Part shown: one piece after another, positions 1 through 9,379 of the stretch | Layout: each line of letters opens with the position of its first letter | How positions within the stretch are numbered: position 1 is the first letter of the stretch | Assembly: GCA_022824945.1 (NCBI GenBank) | Contig: JAJDYX010000035.1 | Coordinates: 50,732 to 114,731, forward strand | Length of the DNA stretch: 64,000 bases | Source: Candidatus Latescibacterota bacterium | GTDB taxonomy: Bacteria; Latescibacterota; UBA2968 | Direction: 5' to 3' | Translations under genes and position numbers: made by a program | Notes under the pieces: model-generated | What the model was told of the DNA's origin: nothing | What the model saw: the letters and a program-made list of their open reading frames with translations, nothing else | Database searches by the model: none

Positions 1-1577
1 CGACTAACCGTCTGCCCTGTACCAGCCCCCACAACAACGACCCGTTTGGGATTCGGATGCAAAAGCATCGGTACATGTGCCGCCATAATCTGGTGATTCT
101 TCTTACTCCCGCCCTGCCACCAGCGATCGATCTCCAGCTCCAGATCATCCTCCCGCCGAACAACCGCCATATTCGCGCCATAACCCTCTCGGAACGCCAC
201 CAGATCCCGCCCCTCACCGATAAAATCCGCAGGCACCTGCGTCTGCGAAAAATACGGAATCCCCAGATAAACCAGAACAGCGACCACCGCAGCCGCATAT
301 TTGAACACGCGATATTTTTCATCCAGCAAAAACCATGCGGAGATACCAATGGCGAGATTCGCGCCCGTAATAAAAAACAGACTCTTCTCAAGGCCAAAAA
401 AGGGAATACCTATAAAACCAATCAAAAGAGACCCGAGAATACCCCCAAGCGTATTCACCGCAATCAAATTCCCAGCCATCCCAGACGTATATTCCGCATT
501 ATCAGTTACCAGACGAATCGCAAGCGGAAAAGCCGCGCCACTCAACACAGCAGGGGGCAAAAGCACCGCAAAATAGATATACAAATCACTGCCCAATCCT
601 CGCCATGCCCCGGGCGAAAGCATCAAAAGAGCCAGCACAACAAGACCCGTCGCAATCTGAAACGCGCCAAAAAAATGCGCCCGCATCTCCGTCTTATCGG
701 AAAACTGAGCAGCCAAAATACTCCCCAGAACCAGGCCAACCAGCACAACGCTCAACGCCAGCGTATAAGTATAAACCGTATTATTGATCAAAAGCCCCAG
801 ATACCGCACCCACAGTACCTCCGCACCCAGAGCCACAAATCCAACAGCAAAAAACAGAACAAATACAATGCTACTCTGCGGAAGCCTGCCACTCACAGCA
901 CGGGACGCCACCGAAGAAGAAACCACATCATCCCGTGCAATAGACAGCGCGCGAATAACAAGACCACTCAAAATATTACACCCAACGCCGATATAGACAG
1001 CACCGCGCAGCCCCAAATCCGGCAAAAAAACAAACCCCGCAGCCGCGCAACCCAACGCAGCCCCCAGGGTATTGACACCGTAGAGAAGACCAACAGCGCG
1101 TGCAATTCTACCGCTATTGCGCGAATACTGACGACAAAAAAGAGGAAGGGTACCGCCCATCAGAACCGTGGGCGGCAGGACGACGAGCGCAACGAGAAGG
1201 AGTCGCGTAGTGAACCGCAGGAAGGGAGCATCGCTCAAAATTCTATACGCGATGCCATAGAGAAAATCTGCAAAATCAAACGCATAGGGACTGATCAGAG
1301 CCAGAAGACCCAGACCAATTTCAATATACGCAAAAAGAATAAGCGGTCGGGAAGTTCGCTGACCAACGCGCCCAAAAAGATATGCACCAATAGCCAAACC
1401 CAGAAAAAAAACTGCCAGAACCGCACTCACCGCAAACGTCGTGGACCCAAACAAAAGCGCGGCCTGCCGTATCCAGGCAACCTCGTAAACCAGCCCGGCA
1501 AAACCCGACAAAAAAAAACATATCAACGCAACAATATGCTGCGAGGTTCGCGTCGATTTTCTGGGACGTTTATTCAC
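1..1577 (-). CDS. Fused multi-TM / spermidine synthase-like protein (3' end beyond window)
   Basis: About 525 residues are visible, starting from a GTG at 1577 just 6 bases after the stop of the preceding nucleotidyltransferase gene. Translation gives a run of hydrophobic segments with glycine-rich loops (FLSGFAGLVYEVAWIRQ near the N-terminus, then LPPTVLMGGTLPLF and GVNTLGAALGC), which is the signature of the fused MFS/spermidine-synthase family. After roughly 12 membrane segments a soluble part begins (REGYGANMAVVRRED, RWWQGGSKK) and reaches the nucleotide-binding glycine loop VVVVGAGTGQT, where the window ends. The family is membrane bound and usually of unknown substrate; real polyamine synthesis is not shown. 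The frame has no stop in the window, so the C-terminal half of the methyltransferase-like fold is missing here. A long open frame on the opposite strand is its shadow. Confidence 0.85.
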   Translation of the reverse strand, partial: MNKRPRKSTRTSQHIVALICFFLSGFAGLVYEVAWIRQAALLFGSTTFAVSAVLAVFFLGLAIGAYLFGRVGQRTSRPLILFAYIEIGLGLLALISPYAFDFADFLYGIAYRILSDAPFLRFTTRLLLVALVVLPPTVLMGGTLPLFCRQYSRNSGRIARAVGLLYGVNTLGAALGCAAAGFVFLPDLGLRGAVYIGVGCNILSGLVIRALSIARDDVVSSSVASRAVSGRLPQSSIVFVLFFAVGFVALGAEVLWVRYLGLLINNTVYTYTLALSVVLVGLVLGSILAAQFSDKTEMRAHFFGAFQIATGLVVLALLMLSPGAWRGLGSDLYIYFAVLLPPAVLSGAAFPLAIRLVTDNAEYTSGMAGNLIAVNTLGGILGSLLIGFIGIPFFGLEKSLFFITGANLAIGISAWFLLDEKYRVFKYAAAVVAVLVYLGIPYFSQTQVPADFIGEGRDLVAFREGYGANMAVVRREDDLELEIDRWWQGGSKKNHQIMAAHVPMLLHPNPKRVVVVGAGTGQTVS

Positions 1578-1583
1578 ATGAAA

Positions 1584-2276
1584 TCATACTTTCAATTTAC
1601 GACGTTTCTGTAAAACCTCTTCCAATTGAGAAGCAAGGCTATATTTTCCAACAGATCTTAACTGGTCCGGTAATTCAGGACGGGAGGCGGGATAAATACC
1701 TGACCTGATTAGACATGCACGCGCCATTTGTGTCAACATCGAGAGGAATTGTTCCTCTGCTGCATCCTCGTCACCAATCACTTTAATATCCTCAAAAAGT
1801 TTTCTGGCTCTTTCGGCGCGTTTATCCGCTATTTTTGCAGAAGGCAAGGGAAGATGATTTTTCCATTTGTCACACAGGATTGTCCAATACGTATCTTTCT
1901 CGTAAAGAACCTTTCCAAAGCGAATTGTCCACCCCAAAACCTCGTGTCCCTCTTGAATAAGAGATTCAATATCCCCTCGGCGATATAACCTGATATCAAC
2001 ATCAAGAGGTGGGTTTGCAAAATTTGGCCTATCATCCTGATAAATAATCAATAAGTCAACATCCAGGCTGTATTTGGTATTCTGGCGAATAACGGAACCA
2101 AAAATTACAATAGCCCATATATCGGGTTGTTTACACAACCTGGGTACAAAATTTTCGACCCATTCTTTCGCATGGGTACTGGGCCATTTATCAATCGTTT
2201 TGAGAAAGTGCAATGAATCAATGTTCTTCGGACGATTGCTCGTCAGATTTCTGATCATTTTGATCATTTGATCCAT
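1584..2276 (-). CDS. MNT-type nucleotidyltransferase domain protein
   Basis: The N-terminal third carries the polymerase-beta-like nucleotidyltransferase motif IVIFGSVIRQNTKYSLDVDL: a Gly-Ser pair followed by two Asp (DVD) that bind the metal and NTP. The usual glycine after GSxxx is replaced by Gln. The remaining 110 residues are helical and unrecognised. The gene overlaps the end of the upstream HEPN gene (59 bases with the first ATG, less if the Met codons at 2267 or 2258 are used). HEPN-MNT pairs act as toxin-antitoxin modules in which MNT adds AMP to the HEPN ribonuclease; that role is inferred from the pairing. An alternative is an antibiotic nucleotidyltransferase-like enzyme. Confidence 0.75.
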   Translation of the reverse strand: MDQMIKMIRNLTSNRPKNIDSLHFLKTIDKWPSTHAKEWVENFVPRLCKQPDIWAIVIFGSVIRQNTKYSLDVDLLIIYQDDRPNFANPPLDVDIRLYRRGDIESLIQEGHEVLGWTIRFGKVLYEKDTYWTILCDKWKNHLPLPSAKIADKRAERARKLFEDIKVIGDEDAAEEQFLSMLTQMARACLIRSGIYPASRPELPDQLRSVGKYSLASQLEEVLQKRRKLKV

Positions 2277-2661
2277 CTCCTAATAACGCAGAAACTGCTT
2301 CTACATATTCTTCAAGTTTATCAGCCACGGTCTCTGCATCCAAATCTGGAAAATCTACATCGCCATAAGCCGAAGCTTTGCGAGCCGTATTGAGATCCCA
2401 AAGAAAATCGGCAACATCGGGCAGTCCATGAGATTGAAAAAGCTGACGCGCCATTTCAGCTTTCTCTGTATGGGATCTTTTGAAAACCAGACCTATATGT
2501 AACCCTGCCGCGACAATAGCGGCTTCCAGACAGTAAAATCCATAAATTGTAAGGTCTGCCCAATCAGTAGGGTCATCCCATGCTGCGAGAACGCGTTTCA
2601 GATGTTGCTTTGCGTATGACAGGGATTTTGCAGCTTCGGTATTCAATATAATTTCACTCAA
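2218..2661 (-). CDS. HEPN-like helical protein, partner of MNT
   Basis: A 147-residue mostly helical protein whose best-fitting start is a TTG at 2661 (no in-frame ATG nearby, weak GGAA upstream). It contains LNTARKASAYGDVDF near residue 90, resembling the HEPN signature in which Arg is followed by an Ala-Tyr-Gly-Asp stretch; the canonical His of the RxxxxH RNase motif is not present. The C-terminus is acidic and low complexity (NDQNDQKSDEQSSEEH), lies in the overlap with the MNT gene, and may be unstructured. Location directly upstream of MNT supports a HEPN-MNT module. Without the His it may be a non-catalytic HEPN. Confidence 0.6.
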   Translation of the reverse strand: MSEIILNTEAAKSLSYAKQHLKRVLAAWDDPTDWADLTIYGFYCLEAAIVAAGLHIGLVFKRSHTEKAEMARQLFQSHGLPDVADFLWDLNTARKASAYGDVDFPDLDAETVADKLEEYVEAVSALLGDGSNDQNDQKSDEQSSEEH

Positions 2662-2775
2662 ATTCCATAATCAGATCAGCTTAAGAATAGAAAGTTGAAC
2701 GCACCAAAACTACCCATTTACCACTATTTTGGCAACTCCAGAAATATAAACCATCTGGTTGACGAATAAAATTGA

Positions 2776-2820
2776 AAAATGGGCGATACATACTCCCAAA
2801 GAGAACATATCGCCCATTTT
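2776..2820 (-). terminator. Terminator after the LRR-lyase gene
   Basis: A perfect 13-bp stem (2776-2788 with 2808-2820) around a 19-base loop lies 20 bases past the stop of the minus-strand gene ending at 2841. Read on the minus strand it is followed by a T-rich tail, as expected for an intrinsic terminator. Confidence 0.75.
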
Positions 2821-2840
2821 GGAAGAAACAAGTTCTGTTT

Positions 2841-5417
2841 TTATCCGCCAAAAGTATTGACAAAAATCAGAAAATCCTTAATCTCGATCATGTTATCCCC
2901 ATCCAGATCAAACCGCGCATCATACCCCGCATCGCCACGACTTAATCCAAACTGGGCTGCAAACAGCAAAAAATCGCTAATGCCAACTGTCCCATCGCCA
3001 TCAAAATCGGCCGTTGGCGACGCCACCGGAACACCAATGACCACAGCATCGACGCCCACATCTTCCGCTGTTAGAGGACCTCCGTCTTTCTCCTGAACTG
3101 GAAACTCGACGCAACCAATCGTTTTTCGCTCGCCGCGAGAATTTCCTAAGATATCGGTTGTTATATCTGGATAATGCCCCTCGGCATTGCCAATCAAACC
3201 ACTGGACTCTGCTGGCGCAACAACCCCATTGGGCAGATAATCCACATCAATCCGCTCAACCTTTATCCCATCCCGAGCGGGCATACCCAAATCCCCATCC
3301 GTCACATTCCCCTCCCATGTCCAATCCACTGGCTCATCGTCCAGCACCAGCCGCACAGTCCTATCGGATCTCACAAAAGCATTATTCGCAATCACGCAAT
3401 CCTTGGGCGCCGTGCCATTGGGATACCTGCTGGGATTTTGCCCCACAAGCATCGCCGAGCTACACTCCACAAACGTATTAAACGCAACCAGCGCGCGCTC
3501 CACCCGCACATAGGCCCCATCCATTGCCCCATCCATCATCACCACCCCAAACTCATTGAGCGAGTGGAACAAATTATTCACAACAACCTGATCTGTCCCC
3601 TGCACGAGCACACCGCCAGCCCGGCGTTCGCCCTCGCCAAAAAAGAAATTCTCAGACACCACATTGTCATCCCCATGCCGAAGCCACAGCCCCCCCCGGC
3701 AATCGCGAAACGTATTTCTGCGGAGAAGATTGCCGTTGGATTTGACAGAGATGATTTCTCCTTCGCCATTACAGCGTTCAAAAAGGTTGTATTCGATCAG
3801 GGTTCCACAGTGGCCCGGTTCCGGGTCCCAGGGATTTCCCTCTGTAATAAGTTGAAGCGTTTCGTAGCCATTGCCCAACTTGCCCTCTGGAATATCGACG
3901 AAGTGGTTGTGATGGATGTGGTGTTTTTCTCCCTTGTTTCGCACGATGAGTCGCATCAATTGGCGGTTGTCGAACCTATCCCCCTCATGATCGCTGTTGT
4001 TAGTCTTGTTCTCGAACCGGCAGTAGTCAATTTCGATTTGCTGACTTTCCGACCATACCTGTATCCAAGAGCTTACCTGCACATCCGTCATCACACAGCG
4101 GCTGATGCGGCATCCCGTTCCCCGAATTTTTATGCTGCCTTTTTTTTCAAAGCGAAGGCCCACGAGGTTGATGTAATCTCCCTCTATTGATATGGGACCT
4201 TGGATAACGGCTTTCCCGATATTCTTCGCCTGAATTGTGATGGGATGGGCCGCGCTCCCCTTTGCTACCAACTCGCACACATCGCCATCATATATGCCGT
4301 CGGCTAAGGTAATTATATCGCCCGCGCGCGCGTCAGACACCCGGTATTCAAGATCGGATAATGTCATAATTCCTGTGCGAAAGGTCAACGGTGGCACCGA
4401 CGCATGTCCTATGAGTAAGACCTCGACCGTATTATCTTTTGATGATCCCAATGTCAAGGTTGTCTGTGCCCGGCCTTCGGTATTGGTAGTGCCGGTGGTG
4501 GTACTGAGTGAGCCACCACCTGAGGTGACGGTAAAAGCCACCGGCACACCAGCAAATGCTTCATCCCTCTGATCCCGCACTTCCACAACAAATGGGGCCG
4601 CCAAAGCCGCACCGGGCGTGCCATCCTGCCCTTGTCCGGAGACTATGGCCAACCTCGCTGGCGTGCGGGGATCGAAGCTTACGCGGACCCCGCGGCCCTG
4701 AAGAGCCGGAATGTGCGTATTGAGGGAAGGATAACTCAGAGGGTTACGTAGCAAATTGATTTCGTCGCCATTTCCCAATCCCATATTTACTACCAATGGC
4801 GAGATGTCCTGGATGTTGTTTCTCTGAAGCGCCAGCTCTGTCAGACCAGTTAAGTTAGAAAGCGGCGACACATCCGAAATACTGTTGCCAAATAGCTTTA
4901 GATATTTCAGATGGATTAAGCCTGAGAGGTGCGAAAGATCTGACATCCTGTTCTCGCTAATATCCAGAAATGTCAGACCAGTTAAGTTAGAAAGCGGCGA
5001 CACATCCGAGATTGCGTTGCCCTCAAGATCCAGCTCTGTCAGACCAGTTAAGTTAGAAAGCGGCAATACGTCCGAGATTGCGTTGTGCTGGATATCCAGC
5101 TCTGTCAGACCAGTTAAGTTAGAAAGCGGCGACACATCCGAAATACTGTTGCCTGCAAGATATAGCCGGATCAATCCGGTTGCATACTCGAGCCCAGCCA
5201 AATTCTGGATATTCTTATCCCGCGCGTCAATGCGCGTCAATGTCGCCATTTCCGCCCGGGTAATCGTCGCACCGCTTGCCTTGTCCAGCGAGTCCTCAAT
5301 GACAACCCTCAGGTTCATGTCGGGGATGGTTACGACCTGGTTCTGCGCTAAAAGAGACAGCGGGTGTATCAAAAGCGCGAGTGTTGATAGGATGAACAGA
5401 ATCAGGTTACGCATCAT
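2841..5417 (-). CDS. Secreted LRR - Ig-like - PL6 polysaccharide lyase - dockerin-like protein
   Basis: 858 residues. Residues 1-24 form a signal peptide ending ...LSLLAQ. Residues 29-80 are a cap (IPDMNLRVVIEDSLDKA) followed by SDS22-like 22-residue repeats of the type SDVSPLSNLTGLTELDL to about 215 and an LRR end cap to 250. Residues 254-345 look like a bacterial Ig (Big_1) domain. Residues 350-770 are a parallel beta-helix of the PL6 chondroitinase-B/alginate lyase family: GEGEIISVKS holds Glu552 and Glu554 (calcium) and Lys559, and Arg580 sits in LWLRHG; the 21-residue Lys-Arg spacing is that of chondroitinase B. Residues 804-858 hold two EF-hand-like loops (DFDGDGTVGISDF and DLDGDNMIEIKDF), dockerin-like. 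It probably degrades an acidic polysaccharide outside the cell. The start overlaps the gamma-glutamyltransferase stop by 4 bases. Confidence 0.9.
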   Translation of the reverse strand: MMRNLILFILSTLALLIHPLSLLAQNQVVTIPDMNLRVVIEDSLDKASGATITRAEMATLTRIDARDKNIQNLAGLEYATGLIRLYLAGNSISDVSPLSNLTGLTELDIQHNAISDVLPLSNLTGLTELDLEGNAISDVSPLSNLTGLTFLDISENRMSDLSHLSGLIHLKYLKLFGNSISDVSPLSNLTGLTELALQRNNIQDISPLVVNMGLGNGDEINLLRNPLSYPSLNTHIPALQGRGVRVSFDPRTPARLAIVSGQGQDGTPGAALAAPFVVEVRDQRDEAFAGVPVAFTVTSGGGSLSTTTGTTNTEGRAQTTLTLGSSKDNTVEVLLIGHASVPPLTFRTGIMTLSDLEYRVSDARAGDIITLADGIYDGDVCELVAKGSAAHPITIQAKNIGKAVIQGPISIEGDYINLVGLRFEKKGSIKIRGTGCRISRCVMTDVQVSSWIQVWSESQQIEIDYCRFENKTNNSDHEGDRFDNRQLMRLIVRNKGEKHHIHHNHFVDIPEGKLGNGYETLQLITEGNPWDPEPGHCGTLIEYNLFERCNGEGEIISVKSNGNLLRRNTFRDCRGGLWLRHGDDNVVSENFFFGEGERRAGGVLVQGTDQVVVNNLFHSLNEFGVVMMDGAMDGAYVRVERALVAFNTFVECSSAMLVGQNPSRYPNGTAPKDCVIANNAFVRSDRTVRLVLDDEPVDWTWEGNVTDGDLGMPARDGIKVERIDVDYLPNGVVAPAESSGLIGNAEGHYPDITTDILGNSRGERKTIGCVEFPVQEKDGGPLTAEDVGVDAVVIGVPVASPTADFDGDGTVGISDFLLFAAQFGLSRGDAGYDARFDLDGDNMIEIKDFLIFVNTFGG

Positions 5418-7042
5418 TTCCCCAACCCCGCCGCGTGACGCCCCGCTTTGGGATCGCCTGCTGCGTAATACCTGCCCTCTTCCCGATCCACATAAACCAT
5501 AACAGGCGTCGCAATATTAGATGATTTCGCCTCAACCTGATGCCCCCGTCTGGCGAGATCATCCTGCACATCCCGACTTATCCCATCGTTCAGCGTCAAC
5601 GACCCGGCCTGTTTGAACGTCTGCTCGCGAATGGGATTGGGATCAAAAGAATCGAGATGATGTGCCGTCGCAAAACGGGGTGCATTAACAGCTTCCTCCG
5701 GCATAATCCCAAACTCGATAAAATCCAGCAACAAATTCAAAGTCGTCTGATCCTGCAAATCGCCACCCGCAACACTAATACCCAGAATCGGTCGCCCATC
5801 TTTCAGCACCAGCGTAGGCGTCAGCGTAATCCGCGGACGCTTCCCTGGCTGGATACAATTCGGATGACCCGCCGTCGTATTCAGACTGCGCAGGCGATTC
5901 CCATACGTAACCCCCGTACTCCCCCCATCAATCGTAGGCCGGTGAACATTGGCACTCGGCGTCGCAGCGACCACATTGCCCCAGCGGTCCGCCACCACAC
6001 AGGTCGTCGTACCCCCCGTACCTGGACGGAACACACCACCTTCTTTAACTGGCTGCATCAGATACGGATCGCCCGGACGCGCCTCCAGAGAAGCCGCTTG
6101 CATATCGATAAGCGGCACGCGCAAATCCGTGTACGCATCGGAAAGCAACGCCCCCAAAGGCACACCTGAAAAATCGGGATCGGCATAATACGCATCGCGG
6201 TCTGCCATCGCGAGCTTGATCGCCTCCGTAACCACATGAACATAATCCGCCGAAAGATGGCCCATCGCTTTGACATCGAAATTCTCGAGCAAGCGCAACG
6301 CCTGACACAAATAAGGACCCTGTGTCCACGGCCCGCACTTGCAAACCGTGTACCCCCGATAAGAAACCGCAACCGGATCTTCAATCGTCGTAACATGCGT
6401 CGCCAGATCTTCCCGACGCAAAAATCCCCCCTTTGCGACATAAAAAGCCTCAAGCTCCTCGGCAATATCATTGCGATACTTATTCCGCCCGTAAAAGCGA
6501 TCCGCAGCAGCCTGCAATTTCTCCTCTCGACTCCCCGACGTAAGATGCTCCTCCTCAACCAACTTGCGCAACGTCGCCGCAAGATTGGGATGCCAGTCAT
6601 CCTCGCCCGCATCCAACAAAGCAAGCACAGGCGCAATAATCTCTTCAAAAGACATCGTACCATATCGTCTGAGCGTCGTAATACACAAATCCACAACCGA
6701 AGGCACGGGTGCCATCTTCATATCCCCATCCCCCGGAATACCATTCTTCATATACCAATCAATCGCCTCCTGAGAACGCGGCGCCCGCCCCTGTCCGCTC
6801 AAAGCCTTCACCTCTGAAGTCTCAGCATTATAAATAAGAAGCGGAACCTCCCCGCCAATCGAACACGCACCGTGATCCGTGACATTCAACGCAAAAATAG
6901 TCGCCGCGGCTGCATCGGCCGCATTGCCCCCCCTATCCAAAATCTCAATCCCCGCCGCAACAGCACCTGCACCACCCGCCGCAACAACACCCGTCTTACT
7001 CTCGGCCTTCCATCCAATTTGACCCACATCTATACCCGACAT
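5414..7042 (-). CDS. Gamma-glutamyltransferase family protein
   Basis: 542 residues with the Ntn-hydrolase GGT fold. GGNAADAAAATIFALNV near residue 38 and the autocleavage site GTGGTTTCVVAD (Thr345 as the expected nucleophile of the small subunit) are visible; GSTGVTYGNRL and PRFATAHH follow in the small subunit. The family hydrolyses or transfers gamma-glutamyl groups (glutathione and related compounds) or acts as an acylase. No signal peptide is seen, so this copy may be cytoplasmic, as in the YwrD-type enzymes. Start chosen at the ATG preceded by AAAGGAGAG. It forms a 4-base ATGA overlap with the LRR-lyase gene, so the two are probably co-transcribed. Confidence 0.9.
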   Translation of the reverse strand: MSGIDVGQIGWKAESKTGVVAAGGAGAVAAGIEILDRGGNAADAAAATIFALNVTDHGACSIGGEVPLLIYNAETSEVKALSGQGRAPRSQEAIDWYMKNGIPGDGDMKMAPVPSVVDLCITTLRRYGTMSFEEIIAPVLALLDAGEDDWHPNLAATLRKLVEEEHLTSGSREEKLQAAADRFYGRNKYRNDIAEELEAFYVAKGGFLRREDLATHVTTIEDPVAVSYRGYTVCKCGPWTQGPYLCQALRLLENFDVKAMGHLSADYVHVVTEAIKLAMADRDAYYADPDFSGVPLGALLSDAYTDLRVPLIDMQAASLEARPGDPYLMQPVKEGGVFRPGTGGTTTCVVADRWGNVVAATPSANVHRPTIDGGSTGVTYGNRLRSLNTTAGHPNCIQPGKRPRITLTPTLVLKDGRPILGISVAGGDLQDQTTLNLLLDFIEFGIMPEEAVNAPRFATAHHLDSFDPNPIREQTFKQAGSLTLNDGISRDVQDDLARRGHQVEAKSSNIATPVMVYVDREEGRYYAAGDPKAGRHAAGLGK

Positions 7043-7136
7043 AACACTCTCCTTTTTTGCCCCTTGACGCCACGCGAAACTCTGGCTTTATTTTCACTAA
7101 CAACGATTTTGTCGCAGCCTTCAAGGAGACATCATC

Positions 7137-7385
7137 ATGATTCTCGATTTAGACCAACTGATTGCGCCGTACTTCGACAAATATCCAAACGAATGGTTAT
7201 TATTCGAAGTTACAGACACGGACGAACACGACTGGCCTACCAAAGTGCAATTCGTCGCCCATAACCCGAGCCGTCAAGTGATTGCAAATATCGCCATAGA
7301 AAAAGATATAGATCATACCCTTGTTCGTTTCGCTGGCGACGTGTTGCCTAAAGGATGGCATGCGGCGTTGTCGAACGCATTATAG
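7137..7385 (+). CDS. Hypothetical 82-aa protein
   Basis: A short acidic protein (MILDLDQLIAPYFDKYPNE...) with a good ribosome-binding site, AAGGAGACATC, 6 bases before the ATG. It is divergent from the gamma-glutamyltransferase gene and 41 bases upstream of the kinase-like gene. No family is recognised; no signal peptide, membrane segment or metal motif is visible. Its ribosome-binding site and balanced composition argue that it is real. Confidence 0.6.
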   Translation: MILDLDQLIAPYFDKYPNEWLLFEVTDTDEHDWPTKVQFVAHNPSRQVIANIAIEKDIDHTLVRFAGDVLPKGWHAALSNAL

Positions 7386-7426
7386 CATGATCCCTTAATG
7401 AATACAAAACAAACTCTGTTCCCTCA

Positions 7427-8512
7427 ATGCGCCCTTATTTGCGAAAAAAAATGAAATTATCAGAACCCATCATCAATGTCGAGCAACTGACGCCTGCGCT
7501 CTTAACGGATCGATTTGGTCGCAATGGATTCCTGAAATCGGGTTCGATCACATCCATGAAAAAAACGGACTCATTCGGATCATCGTGCGCGGAGTGGGAC
7601 AGGCTATCGCTGACATTCAGCGACGACTATACAGGCGATATTCCCAATGCGATCGTGTTAAAGGTCTATCGAAAGGGATGGTTCGGCGGCGGAGTCGTCG
7701 AATGGACATTTTACAATGAACTCGCGACAAAAACGCCGGATGCGTCTGTCTGTCCCGTTTTCGACTGTGGATTCGATCACAAGAATAAAAACTGTCACTA
7801 TCTCATGCCAGACCTGTCAGTGACACACGAGGATGGTCCAAAGAAGGCTACCTATCAACTCCACAAAGCCGTAATTGAAGAACTGCTCAAATATCACATC
7901 CGATGGTGGAATGATCCACGTCTGGACGAATGGCCGTTCATGATGCAAGCCGGTGGTCCACTTCGAATGGCTCAGGCGATAGCTGAAAAAGACGTGCGCG
8001 ATAGCTGCGCCAACTTTGAAGAAGCCCTGAAGCCACTAACAGAAGAACTGGGCGACAACCTCAATCCAGCGCACATTGAAATAATGGAACGTGTGATCCA
8101 GGGATATCCCGATATATTCCTCGCGCGTGTCGCAAACGGTCAAAATATCACAATGCTACACGGCGACTCGCACTTGTGGAACCTCTTTTACCCGAAAAAT
8201 CCCTCAAAGGACCGGATCATCCTCTTCGATTGGGAAACCTATAAGCGAGGACTTGGTGCTTACGACCTCGCCTATATGCTGATCCACGGGACATCCGAAC
8301 GAAAAGCACTCGAATCTCCCCTCATGGATTTCTATTATAAAAGACTCGTAGCCGGAGGCGTTGAAGATTACAGTCGAGACCAATTCGAGTACGATTATCG
8401 GCTATCCGTGCTATCGTGTGTCTTCTGCCCAATCTTATGGAAGCGCGCATTCTCGGTTCGAAATGCGATAAAAGCATATCAGGATTGGGATTGTGGTACG
8501 CTACTCAGATAG
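7427..8512 (+). CDS. Aminoglycoside phosphotransferase-fold kinase (APH/choline kinase-like)
   Basis: 361 residues from the first ATG; an internal ATG at 7451 is an equally good start, since neither has a clear ribosome-binding site. The Brenner motif MLHGDSHLWN (residues 243-252, catalytic Asp247) and the metal-binding FDWE (267-270) are intact, followed by AYDLAYMLIHG. The family phosphorylates hydroxyls of aminoglycosides, choline, homoserine, sugars or other small molecules with ATP; the substrate cannot be told. It is followed by a terminator, so it ends the transcript. Confidence 0.85.
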   Translation: MRPYLRKKMKLSEPIINVEQLTPALLTDRFGRNGFLKSGSITSMKKTDSFGSSCAEWDRLSLTFSDDYTGDIPNAIVLKVYRKGWFGGGVVEWTFYNELATKTPDASVCPVFDCGFDHKNKNCHYLMPDLSVTHEDGPKKATYQLHKAVIEELLKYHIRWWNDPRLDEWPFMMQAGGPLRMAQAIAEKDVRDSCANFEEALKPLTEELGDNLNPAHIEIMERVIQGYPDIFLARVANGQNITMLHGDSHLWNLFYPKNPSKDRIILFDWETYKRGLGAYDLAYMLIHGTSERKALESPLMDFYYKRLVAGGVEDYSRDQFEYDYRLSVLSCVFCPILWKRAFSVRNAIKAYQDWDCGTLLR

Positions 8513-8576
8513 CTTCACCCAAATTTTGATAAAACAGACAGGATACCTCCTGTCCTAAAGAACGGGTATCAAACAC

Positions 8577-8607
8577 GCCCTCTGTGCGATGCAGAGGGCT
8601 TTTTTTT
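8577..8607 (+). terminator. Intrinsic terminator after the kinase-like gene
   Basis: GCCCTCTG (8577-8584) pairs perfectly with CAGAGGGC (8592-8599) and is followed by eight T. A second perfect 7-bp hairpin (GACAGGA/TCCTGTC, 8537-8554) lies just upstream and may strengthen release. Confidence 0.9.
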
Positions 8608-8664
8608 ATGCTACATTTTGACCCGACAAACAGATAATCTCTCACCCTTACAGGAGGATTCAAC

Positions 8665-9366
8665 ATGTCCACACAAACAGCTCTCATCACCGGCGCATCT
8701 CGCGGACTGGGCTTGGCACTCGCGCGTGAACTCGCACAGCAAAACTGGCGACTGATCATCAACGCAAGAGGCGAAGACGCACTCGAACATGCACGCGAAG
8801 AACTGGCCAAATGGACCGAAGTCATCGCCATTGCCGGAGACGTAACAGACCCCCAACATCGGAAAGCACTGAGGAATGCAGCAAAAGAACTCGGTGGCCT
8901 GGACGCCGTAATCAACAACGCGGGCATATTGGGACCGAGTCCCCAGCCCGAACTCCTCAATTACCCACTTGATGTTCTAACAGACGTCTATCGCACCAAC
9001 GTCATCGCGCCCCTGGGGGTGCTCCAGGCGCTACAACACACATTAAAACCAGATGCCCGCGTAATCAACATCACCAGCGATGCCGCTCGCGAAGCGTACC
9101 CGGGATGGGGCGGATACGGCTCTTCGAAAGCCGCACTTGAACAACTCTCAAACGTACTCGCAGCAGAACGTCCAGACTGGCACATCTACTGGGTAGATCC
9201 CGGCGACATGCGAACGCAAATGCACCGCGAAGCATTTCCCTTTGAAGACATCAGCGACCGCCCCTTGCCGGAAACGAGTGTACCGGGATTTATCGAACTC
9301 CTGGAAAATAATTACCCCAGTGGCCGCTACGCAGCACGCGAGTTACTCACCACCCTCATAAACTAA
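8665..9366 (+). CDS. Short-chain dehydrogenase/reductase
   Basis: 233 residues of the classical SDR family: the dinucleotide loop TGASRGLG at residues 10-17, the NNAG motif near 90, Ser of the triad in NITSDAA and the catalytic YGSSK. It should oxidise or reduce an alcohol/ketone with NAD(P)(H). Length and motifs are standard. Ribosome-binding site AGGAGG precedes the ATG. It lies 13 bases upstream of the QueA-like gene, suggesting one transcript. Substrate unknown. Confidence 0.9.
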   Translation: MSTQTALITGASRGLGLALARELAQQNWRLIINARGEDALEHAREELAKWTEVIAIAGDVTDPQHRKALRNAAKELGGLDAVINNAGILGPSPQPELLNYPLDVLTDVYRTNVIAPLGVLQALQHTLKPDARVINITSDAAREAYPGWGGYGSSKAALEQLSNVLAAERPDWHIYWVDPGDMRTQMHREAFPFEDISDRPLPETSVPGFIELLENNYPSGRYAARELLTTLIN

Positions 9367-9379
9367 AAAGGAGATTCTC

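Noticed and set aside
57..1613. A 518-codon open frame on the plus strand
   Set aside because: Composition is Arg/Lys/Gln/Asn-rich and low complexity; the minus strand in the same place encodes a clear membrane/spermidine-synthase-like protein.
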